Assembly: GCF_001279775.1 (NCBI RefSeq)
Contig: NZ_LGDG01000100.1
Coordinates: forward strand, 34,930-98,929
Source: Streptomyces sp. MMG1533
GTDB lineage: Bacteria > Actinomycetota > Actinomycetes > Streptomycetales > Streptomycetaceae
Length of the DNA stretch: 64,000 nucleotides
Direction of reading: 5' to 3'
Position numbers and translations under genes: made by a program. The notes below the pieces were generated by a model. The model saw only the letters and a list, made by a program, of their open reading frames with translations. It had not been told where the DNA came from and did not search any database. The first letter of the stretch is position 1. Each line of letters starts with the position of its first letter. Shown piece by piece: positions 49,258 to 56,041 of this stretch.

Positions 49258-50529
49258 TCAGCGGTAGTCGTCCTCGCGGAAGGGCGTCGGGTCGGTGACC
49301 CAGCCCGCCGCGAGGACGAGCCGCGACGCACGGTGCACGGCCAGGAAGCCGAAGGGGCGGTCGAAGGTGGCGTAGAGCCGGTCGGTCTCGTACTCCGGCT
49401 CCGGATCCCAGCCCAGCCAGTCCATGCCGGTCAGCGTCACCGCGGCCGCTCGGAACCCCTCCGCGCTGAAGGTCGCCGTCGCCGACTGCCGCGCGGACGC
49501 GAGTCTGAGGGGTGCGGCGCTGATGCCCGGGAAGTGGCCTAGGCTCCCGTCGGCGGCAGTGGCCAGGCCGAACAGCTTCGGCTCGGCCAGCAGGTCGTGG
49601 TCTGCGGCGACCGTGAACTCGACGGTGTCGAGGGTCAGGCTCGGCGGCTCGGGGGAGTGGGTGCGGATCCGCTGCACACGCAGACCGGGCCCCGCCTCGC
49701 CGTACGGCAGCCGGCTCCCGGGCACGGCCGCGAGCCGGCCCGCGAGTATCTCCGTACCGGCGCCGAGCACCTCCCCGGGCCCCAACTCCTCGTCACCGAG
49801 CAACAGATGCACGTCGACGCCGTTCGTGCCCCGCACCCGAGCCTCGGTCACGGCACCGCCGGCCACCCGCACCACGGCCACGCCGTCCGGATCCGGGGCC
49901 GTACGGGTCAGCCCCACGCAGTCGTACCCCGCGGTCGCAGACCCTTCCCCCACCCGCCCGGCTCCGGCACCGGTACGACCGTCTCCCACTCGCCCGTTTC
50001 CGACAGCCGTACGCCCGCCGCTCGCCCGCCCGTCCCCCCGCCAAGGCATCAACTCGCCCTCGAACGGCACCTCCCACTGCGTCCGCAACACCAGCGCGGT
50101 GGCCAGCACCAGCGCAGAGTCCGGCCGCAACGCCACCGGAATGTGCCGGACCATCCCGCCCGTCCGCTCGGCCGCCCACGCGTCCAGGGCCCGCTGGTCG
50201 GCATCGAGGTCGCCCGTGAGCACGCCGTGCACCGACGACGGAAGTCCGGCCGCCCACTCCTCCCGCAGCTCCACGGTCCGCTTGCTCCACAGCCCCAGGC
50301 CGGAGTCCAGCCCTTCCACACAGGCCGACTCCGCCAGCAACTCCCTTGCGGCAGCCGCCGCTTGATCGGCCGGCATCCCGACCGCCTCCGCCAGCTCCTT
50401 CCGTGCCGCCCCCGTCGCCCCGTCCGCCAGGAAGGCGAGCAGTGGCCAGACACCGACCGCGGAGAAGACGGTGCCGCCCTCCACCGTCCCGGCCCAGCGG
50501 GCGCTCAGCCCGTTGACCGCGTCGATCAT
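49258..50529 (-). CDS. Serpin-family protein (second of a tandem pair)
   Basis: 423-residue serpin-fold protein. The N-terminal NGLSARWAG...TVFSAVGVWPLLAFLADGA matches serpin helix B, and the C-terminal FDRPFGFLAVHRASRLVLAAGWVTDP corresponds to the FxADHPFxFxI...GRVxxP serpin signature. A Gly/Arg-rich insert at residues ~170-205 (VGDGRTGAGAGRVGEG) is absent from the neighbouring paralogue. No signal peptide is seen, so it is probably cytoplasmic. Protease inhibition is inferred; a canonical reactive-centre hinge is not evident. ATG 50529 overlaps the stop of the upstream serpin gene. Confidence 0.82.
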   Translation of the reverse strand: MIDAVNGLSARWAGTVEGGTVFSAVGVWPLLAFLADGATGAARKELAEAVGMPADQAAAAARELLAESACVEGLDSGLGLWSKRTVELREEWAAGLPSSVHGVLTGDLDADQRALDAWAAERTGGMVRHIPVALRPDSALVLATALVLRTQWEVPFEGELMPWRGDGRASGGRTAVGNGRVGDGRTGAGAGRVGEGSATAGYDCVGLTRTAPDPDGVAVVRVAGGAVTEARVRGTNGVDVHLLLGDEELGPGEVLGAGTEILAGRLAAVPGSRLPYGEAGPGLRVQRIRTHSPEPPSLTLDTVEFTVAADHDLLAEPKLFGLATAADGSLGHFPGISAAPLRLASARQSATATFSAEGFRAAAVTLTGMDWLGWDPEPEYETDRLYATFDRPFGFLAVHRASRLVLAAGWVTDPTPFREDDYR

Positions 50530-51722
50530 CAGTACTCCTCGGGATACGGCTCCGGGTCCGTGACCCACCCCGCCGCGAGCACGAGCCGGGTGTGGCGGTG
50601 CACGGCGAGGAAGCCGAAGGGGCGGTCGAAGGTGGCCCGGACAGTGGTGGCGGTCCAGCGGAGGGCGGGTGGAGCGCCGCCGACGAGCGCGATGCCGAGG
50701 GCCGTCACCGCCGCGGCACGGAAGCCGAGTCTGCCGAAGGCCGCCGTCGCGGACTGCTGTGCCGAGGCGACGGCCAGGGGGAGGCCGCTGATGCCGGGGA
50801 AGTGACCGGCCGAGGTGTCCATCGCCGTCGAGAGTCCGAACACCCGGTGCAGCGCCAGCAGATCGTGCCGCGCGCTCAGGTCGAAGGCCGGGGTCTCCAC
50901 CTTCAGCGCCGGCGGTACGGGCCTCGAGTGGCGCTCCTTCACCACGTGCAGGCCCGGTCCCACCTCGCCGTAGGGGAGTCGGGGCCCCGGCACGACCGGA
51001 CACCGCCGGGCCAGGACGTCCACGCCCGCCCCGAGCACCTGCCCGGGCGTCATCCCCTCCTCGCCCAGCAGCAGGTGGACGTCGACTGCGGTGTCGCCCA
51101 GCACCTTCAGCTCGGTGACGTGGCCGTAGGGCGTGTTTGCCACGCCGACCCGGTCCAGCAGGGTGCTGCTCCGGCGCAGTCCCAGCAGGACCCTGTCCTG
51201 CCACGGCCCGGTCTCCGGCGCGAGAGGGCTGTCTTGGAAGGGGCGCAGCCACTCCGTCCGCAAGGCCAGCGCGCTCGCCAGCACCATCTCCGTACGGTCC
51301 GTCAGCGCGACCGGCATCCGCTCGACCATCCCGCCCGTCCGCTTCACCGCCCACGCGTCCAGCGCCTCCTGATCGGCCGCCGCATCCCCCGTGAGCACCC
51401 CGTGCGCCCCCACCGGCAGCCCCGCCTCCCACTCCTCCCGCAGCTCCAGCGTGCGACCGGTCCACAGCCCGACGGCCGTGTCCAGCCCCCGGATGTCCGC
51501 CATCGCGGCCAGCAACTCCCGTGCCGCGTCGGCGGCTTGGCCGGCCGGTACCCCGATCGCCTCCGCCAGTTCCGTCCGCGCCGCCCCCGCCGCACCGTCC
51601 GCCACAAGGGCCAGCAGCGGCCAGACGCCGGGTGCCGAGAACACCGTGCCGCCGTCCGTGGCCGCGGCCCACCTCGCGGTCAGTCCGTTCGTCGCCCGGA
51701 TCGTCGTATTCGTGACCGGCAT
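50529..51722 (-). CDS. Serpin-family protein (first of a tandem pair)
   Basis: 397-residue serpin-fold protein, homologous along its whole length to the next gene: NGLTARWAA, TVFSAPGVWPLLALVADGA, and FDRPFGFLAVHRHTRLVLAAGWVTDP at the C-terminus. It lacks the Gly/Arg-rich insert. The segment before the C-terminal signature (SATAAFGRLGFRAAAVTALG) corresponds to the serpin hinge region, E-A-A-A-x-T-like but changed. No signal peptide. ATG 51722 begins PVTNTTIRATNGL. Divergent from the DUF4190 gene across 102 bp. Confidence 0.82.
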   Translation of the reverse strand: MPVTNTTIRATNGLTARWAAATDGGTVFSAPGVWPLLALVADGAAGAARTELAEAIGVPAGQAADAARELLAAMADIRGLDTAVGLWTGRTLELREEWEAGLPVGAHGVLTGDAAADQEALDAWAVKRTGGMVERMPVALTDRTEMVLASALALRTEWLRPFQDSPLAPETGPWQDRVLLGLRRSSTLLDRVGVANTPYGHVTELKVLGDTAVDVHLLLGEEGMTPGQVLGAGVDVLARRCPVVPGPRLPYGEVGPGLHVVKERHSRPVPPALKVETPAFDLSARHDLLALHRVFGLSTAMDTSAGHFPGISGLPLAVASAQQSATAAFGRLGFRAAAVTALGIALVGGAPPALRWTATTVRATFDRPFGFLAVHRHTRLVLAAGWVTDPEPYPEEY

Positions 51723-51824
51723 TCCGCCCCCATCGGCCCCGCGCTTACCATGCGGCCTGTCGTACGTCTGTTCCGTACGGTCTTCGTCCCGGCCCCACCG
51801 CCCGAACCAGGAAGCACGGTACTC

Positions 51825-53045
51825 GTGTCCATACCCCCGCCCCCTGGGCCCTACCAGCCTCAGGAATCCCAAGGGCCGTACCCGCAGGGCCAGTACCCGC
51901 CGCCTCCACCCTCCCCGCAGGGACCGTACGGCCCTCCCTACGGCCCCGTCGGCCCCTACGGCCCCCAGCCCTATCAGGGCTGGGGGCAGGGCTACAGCCC
52001 GTACAACCAGCCGGCGCCCGTCAACGGGCTCGCCATCGCCGCCCTGGTCCTCGGCATCCTGTGCTGTCTGCCGGCCGTGGGACTGGTCCTCGGGCTGATC
52101 GCGCTGGTGCAGATCAAGAAGAAGGGCGAGCGCGGGCGGGGCATGGCGATCGCCGGGTCCGTGCTGTCGTCCCTCGGGCTCGCCATGTGGGTGCTGGTGC
52201 TCGCCACCAACGGTGCGTCGGAGTTCTGGGAAGGGTTCAAGGACGCCGCGAGCAGCAGCTCGCCGGCCAAGGGCGAGTGCTTCGACTCGCCGAGCGGCCT
52301 GGAGGGTTCGACGTACGACCTCGACGAGGTGTCCTGCTCCGGCGCGCACGACGGCGAGGTGTTCGCGGTCGTCACGCTGCCGGACGGCGACTTCCCCGGT
52401 GACAGCTCGGTCACCGGCACCGCCGAGGACAAGTGCTACAAGCTCCGCTCCGCCTACGCCATGGACGCCTGGGCCGTACCGGACGACGTGGACGTGTACT
52501 ACGTGGTGCCGTCCCAGGAGAGCTGGGATCTCGGCGACCGCGAGATCACCTGCGCGTTCGGCAACACCGACAGCGACGCGGCCATGAACGGCGGCTCGCT
52601 GCGCAACGACGAGACGACGCTCGACGCGGACCAGCTCGCGTACCTGAAGGCGGTCAACGTCCCGCAGGCGGCCATGGAGTCGGTTCCGGTGGACATGCCG
52701 GAGGACGATCTGCAGGCCAACAAGGAGTGGGCCGCGCACATGGTGTCCGCGCTCGCCGAGGAGAGCGGGATGCTGCGCGGCCACACGTGGCCCGCCGACG
52801 CACAGAAGCCGGTCGAGGCCGTCGCCAAGGAGGCGGAGGCACTTCAGAAGCCATGGGCGAAGGCCGCCGCGGCCGCTGATGTGGACGCCTTCTACGTGCA
52901 CTACGGCGAGGCCCTGGAGCTGGAGAACTCCGACCTGTCGGTCACCGCACGCAAGGCTCTGGGGCTGGCCACCACCCCGCCCGCCGACGACGAGGGCGGC
53001 ACCGGCGGGGACAGCGGGGGAGGCGGCGACGACCTGGAGGTGTGA
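51825..53045 (+). CDS. DUF4190 domain membrane protein with septum-formation-like C-terminal region
   Basis: 406-residue protein. The first ~60 residues are Pro/Gly/Tyr/Gln-rich and low-complexity. DUF4190 follows with two TM helices (NGLAIAALVLGILCCLPAVGL and GMAIAGSVLSSLGLAMWVLV). The extracytoplasmic part has paired cysteines (GECFDSPSG, VSCSGAHDGEV, DKCYKL, ITCAFG), as in septum-formation/DUF4352-like domains of actinobacteria. A Gly/Asp-rich tail ends the protein. Start GTG 51825. Function is unknown; a cell-envelope role is likely. Confidence 0.82.
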   Translation: MSIPPPPGPYQPQESQGPYPQGQYPPPPPSPQGPYGPPYGPVGPYGPQPYQGWGQGYSPYNQPAPVNGLAIAALVLGILCCLPAVGLVLGLIALVQIKKKGERGRGMAIAGSVLSSLGLAMWVLVLATNGASEFWEGFKDAASSSSPAKGECFDSPSGLEGSTYDLDEVSCSGAHDGEVFAVVTLPDGDFPGDSSVTGTAEDKCYKLRSAYAMDAWAVPDDVDVYYVVPSQESWDLGDREITCAFGNTDSDAAMNGGSLRNDETTLDADQLAYLKAVNVPQAAMESVPVDMPEDDLQANKEWAAHMVSALAEESGMLRGHTWPADAQKPVEAVAKEAEALQKPWAKAAAAADVDAFYVHYGEALELENSDLSVTARKALGLATTPPADDEGGTGGDSGGGGDDLEV

Positions 53046-53192
53046 CGGCCGCCATAGCGGGGAGAAACTGCCTGCGTAAAGCCCCGCCCCGGCACATGTC
53101 ATCACATCGAGTGATTCTCTGGCCTTTGCTTGCGTGGCCCAACCCACGGTTGCCACGCTGTTGCTGTCTGTACAACCTGATGGGAGCGGCCA

Positions 53193-53945
53193 GTGACATT
53201 CGGTGAGCAGCCGGCGTACCTGCGTGTCGCGGGTGATCTCCGCAAGAAGATCGTCAATGGTTCGCTGCCACCGCACACCCGCCTCCCGTCCCAGGCCAGA
53301 ATCCGCGAGGAGTACGGCGTCTCGGACACGGTCGCGCTCGAGGCGCGCAAGGTGCTGATGGCCGAGGGGCTGGTCGAGGGCCGCTCCGGCTCGGGCACGT
53401 ATGTGCGCGAGCTGCCCGTGCCCCGGCCCATCGCCCGCTCCGGCTACCGCCCGGCCGGCGGGGCCACGCCCTTCCGGCAGGAGCAGGCCGACGGGGAGGC
53501 GCGCGGCACCTGGGAGTCGAGCAGCGAACAGGCCGAGGCGAGCGGTGCCGTCGCCGAGCGGCTGGCCATCCGGCCCGGCGACCGCGTGATGTGCACGAAG
53601 TACGTCTTCCGGGAGGCCGGCGAGGCGATGATGCTCTCCACCTCCTGGGAGCCCCTCGCCGTCACCGGCCGTACGCCCGTGATGCTGCCCGAGGAGGGCC
53701 CGCTCGGCGGCATGGGCGTCGTCGAGCGGATGGCCGCCATCGACGTGGTCGTGGACAACGTCACCGAGGAGGTCGGCGCCCGCCCCGGCCTCGCCGAGGA
53801 ACTCCTCGCGCTCGGCGGCGTCCCCGGCCATGTGGTCCTCGTAGTCCAGCGCACGTACTACGCCTCGGGCCGCCCGGTGGAGACGGCCGACGTGGTGGTC
53901 CCGGCGGACCGGTACCGGGTCGCGTATCACCTTCCGGTGAAGTAG
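53193..53945 (+). CDS. GntR-family transcriptional regulator (HutC/UTRA type)
   Basis: 250-residue regulator. The N-terminal winged helix (~residues 5-72) shows YLRVAGDLRKKIVNGSLPPHTRLPS and LVEGRSGSGTYVRE. The C-terminal UTRA ligand domain runs from ~90 to 245. The start is GTG 53193. A clear terminator follows the stop, so it is probably monocistronic. The ligand is unknown; the subfamily is frequent in Streptomyces with unassigned roles. Confidence 0.93.
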   Translation: MTFGEQPAYLRVAGDLRKKIVNGSLPPHTRLPSQARIREEYGVSDTVALEARKVLMAEGLVEGRSGSGTYVRELPVPRPIARSGYRPAGGATPFRQEQADGEARGTWESSSEQAEASGAVAERLAIRPGDRVMCTKYVFREAGEAMMLSTSWEPLAVTGRTPVMLPEEGPLGGMGVVERMAAIDVVVDNVTEEVGARPGLAEELLALGGVPGHVVLVVQRTYYASGRPVETADVVVPADRYRVAYHLPVK

Positions 53946-53954
53946 CGCCGTGCG

Positions 53955-53981
53955 GAGGCGCGGTGAAGTACCGCGCCTCCC
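53955..53981 (+). terminator. Terminator of the GntR gene
   Basis: Perfect 10-bp stem ggaggcgcgg (53955-53964) / ccgcgcctcc (53972-53981) with a 7-nt loop, starting 9 bp after the stop codon. No T-run, as is usual in this genus. Confidence 0.75.
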
Positions 53982-54145
53982 GGCTTACTTGCTGTCTGCC
54001 GAATGTGAAGTGGCGCACGCCCTCCTGGCAGTTGCCCCCGGCGAACGCCCAACCGGCGCCCCTTCGCACAGCGTTCGAATTCGGCCGTTCTTGCAGGTCG
54101 GCACAGATGCGCGGGGTATGGCGCTGACCGGATGCATCGATGCGC

Positions 54146-54179
54146 ACAGGGGGCGCGTTCGGTAGCATGCGCCCCCTGT
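54146..54179. promoter_or_regulatory. 11-bp perfect inverted repeat
   Basis: acagggggcgc (54146-54156) and gcgccccctgt (54169-54179) with a 12-nt spacer. It lies in the 410-bp gap between the GntR gene and the small SPOR-like gene (53946-54355), which has no other gene. It may be a second terminator or an operator; an AT-richer stretch at 54210-54245 could be the promoter of the small gene. Confidence 0.5.
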
Positions 54180-54355
54180 CGCGCCGGTCCGTCCTGGCTG
54201 GTTGCGTACCTCTTTGTGAAAAGGCGTGTTCGCTGCGTAAAGGTTGGGCGTAGGGTCGGGCATATGCGGATTGCGGTTTCCTTAGCGGGTGGGGCTCGGC
54301 GCAGGCTGTGGGTGGGAAGCGGGCGGGCCGGGGCGGGAAGGAGCAGTGGGGCGCG

Positions 54356-54547
54356 ATGAATGACGGCACGATCACTCTTCCCTGGCTCGTCATACGGCAG
54401 GACGACAACGGCAATCGCTACCGAGTGGGCAGGTATGCGACCCGCGCCGAGGCCCAGAAGATCGCGGACAGTCTCGACTCCCGCGGCCACAAACAGCTCT
54501 ACTGGGTCGAACGGATCGGGCAGAACGGAAGCAGCTCGGCCGACTGA
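54356..54547 (+). CDS. Small SPOR-like protein
   Basis: 63-residue protein. [20 protein letters not shown] and [18 protein letters not shown] resemble a half-length SPOR domain, with the beta-strand, R-V-G-x-Y/F and A-E-A...L pattern. Such short proteins occur widely in Streptomyces next to the Nudix gene. ATG 54356 is preceded by aaggagcag. No signal peptide or TM helix, so it is cytoplasmic. Function is unknown. Confidence 0.78.
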   Translation: MNDGTITLPWLVIRQDDNGNRYRVGRYATRAEAQKIADSLDSRGHKQLYWVERIGQNGSSSAD

Positions 54548-54591
54548 GCCCCCGGCCTCGTCGGCCCCTGCGCTCCCGTAGGCTCCGGCGC

Positions 54592-55002
54592 ATGACGGAA
54601 CGGATCGTGGTGGTGGGGGCCGCCCTGCTCGACGGTGGCCGCCTCCTCGCCGCACGCCGCAGCGCGCCTCCAGAACTCGCCGGGCGCTGGGAACTGCCCG
54701 GCGGCAAGGTCGAGGCGGGCGAGACGCCCGAGGCGGCGCTCGTGCGCGAGCTGCGCGAGGAACTCGGCATCGAGACCGAGCCCGTCGAGCGGGTCCCGGG
54801 CGAGTGGCCCCTGAAGTCGCCGTACGTCCTCCAGGTGTGGACGGCCCGCCTCCTTCCCGGCGCCGGCGAACCCAAAGCCCTCCAGGACCACGACGAGCTG
54901 CGCTGGCTGAACCCCGATGAGCTGTGGGACGTCGACTGGCTGGACCAGGACGTGCCCGCCGTGCACGCGACGGTCGCACTGCTCGCCGGCGGCGCGCGCT
55001 GA
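54592..55002 (+). CDS. Nudix hydrolase (MutT-like)
   Basis: 136-residue Nudix pyrophosphohydrolase. The Nudix box GX5EX7REUXEEXGU is complete, running from GGKVEAGE through RELREELGI near residues 37-60. The N-terminal [32 protein letters not shown] region and the C-terminal [13 protein letters not shown] resemble MutT/NudG that clean oxidised or methylated (d)NTPs. ATG 54592. It is followed by a MITE-like element starting 16 bp after the stop. Confidence 0.92.
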   Translation: MTERIVVVGAALLDGGRLLAARRSAPPELAGRWELPGGKVEAGETPEAALVRELREELGIETEPVERVPGEWPLKSPYVLQVWTARLLPGAGEPKALQDHDELRWLNPDELWDVDWLDQDVPAVHATVALLAGGAR

Positions 55003-55018
55003 TCGTCCCGTACGCCGT

Positions 55019-55279
55019 CAGGGCCTGTCCGGCGGAGCATGCCGCAGACGCGGGGCCTGGCACGCCGATCTGCCGCGTTGTCGTCGGTTGCCGACTCCCC
55101 CACTCTCGACTTCGCTCGAGCGGGGGGACCCCCATCGCGTCGACGCCCTCCTCCGCCTTGCAGCTCGACGCTCCCCCACGTTCGGACAACCTCGCGCGGG
55201 GGCACCCCCATGGCCCCGCTCACCTGCGTCGACGAGGCACCGCCGAATTCCTGCGACCTGATCCGCCGGACAGGCCCTG
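55019..55279. mobile_element. MITE-like non-coding element with 18-bp perfect terminal inverted repeats
   Basis: cagggcctgtccggcgga (55019-55036) is repeated in exact inversion as tccgccggacaggccctg (55262-55279). The 261-bp interior has no gene. It contains two hairpin-like modules of the form cccccac...gggggnacccccat (around 55097-55133 and 55172-55213), a motif I recall as widespread in Streptomyces intergenic DNA. Both ends are flanked by gt, a possible 2-bp target duplication. Presumably mobilised in trans by a related transposase, which is not in the window. Confidence 0.75.
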
Positions 55280-55327
55280 GTGTCACAGCGCGCCGCCGCG
55301 GGCGGTACTGGCCGCTTGATATCGGGT

Positions 55328-55789
55328 ATGTGCCCATTAAGCCCACGAAACCGGACATGGGTGAGCCGGGCGGCCCGGGATGTGATCGGCGTGATCGACA
55401 CCGAAGGCGACGGCGCCGAGTGGACCTTCCCCGCGGACCCGGGCGCCGTCCGCAGCGCCCGTTCCGTCGTCCGGGGGCAGTTGCGCGACTGGGGTCTCGA
55501 CAGCCTCGCCGACCTCGCGGTGCTGCTCGTCAGCGAGCTGGTGACCAACTCCCTGCGGCATGCCACCGGCCCCATCGGCGTACGGCTGGTGCGCCCCGCG
55601 GGCCTGGGCGGTGTCCTGCTGGTCGAGGTCTCCGACCCACTCCCGGACCCGCCCCGCGAGCGCGTCGCCCGGCCCGACGACGAGAGCGGCCGGGGTCTGC
55701 AACTGGTGGCCCACTCCTCGCGCCGCTGGGGCACCCGCCCGGGCGGCGCGGGCAAGACGGTGTGGTTCGAACTCGCGGTGCCGGGGTGA
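55328..55789 (+). CDS. Anti-sigma-type ATP-binding protein (HATPase_c)
   Basis: 153-residue GHKL ATPase of the SpoIIAB/RsbW group. The N-box is ELVTNSLRHATGPI and the G-box is GRGLQLVAHSSRRWG; GAGKTVWFELAV closes the domain. Such stand-alone ATPases act as anti-sigma factors or regulators in Streptomyces. ATG 55328 begins CPLSPRNR; other starts downstream are possible. It lies just after the MITE-like element and 252 bp before the SpoIIE gene, whose own C-terminal ATPase domain is similar. Confidence 0.87.
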   Translation: MCPLSPRNRTWVSRAARDVIGVIDTEGDGAEWTFPADPGAVRSARSVVRGQLRDWGLDSLADLAVLLVSELVTNSLRHATGPIGVRLVRPAGLGGVLLVEVSDPLPDPPRERVARPDDESGRGLQLVAHSSRRWGTRPGGAGKTVWFELAVPG

Positions 55790-55903
55790 GCCGGCGGTGT
55801 ACGACCGCTTGCGCTCTGTCGAGCAACTGGTTCAGGCCAGTGGCGGTTGTCGGCATGTGGGATTCGACGACGTGTCCGCTGGTTAGAAGACTGTAGGTAT
55901 TGG

Positions 55904-55935
55904 CACGGTCCGGACCGAAAACCATCGGGACCGTG
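55904..55935. promoter_or_regulatory. Nested palindromes upstream of the SpoIIE-type gene
   Basis: cacggtcc (55904-55911) pairs with ggaccgtg (55928-55935). Within the left half, cggtccggaccg (55906-55917) is itself a perfect 12-bp palindrome. The site lies 107-138 bp before the GTG start. It is a candidate operator in the 252-bp promoter region, or a terminator for the preceding HATPase gene. Confidence 0.4.
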
Positions 55936-56041
55936 CTGTGATCGTGAACACCGTGTTGTGCGGCGCCGTAGTGCTGGATACTGCGGGCAGCCGCCCCCGG
56001 TGACCGGTGCCGGACGCGGTGAGCTGGAGGGGACGGTTCGC

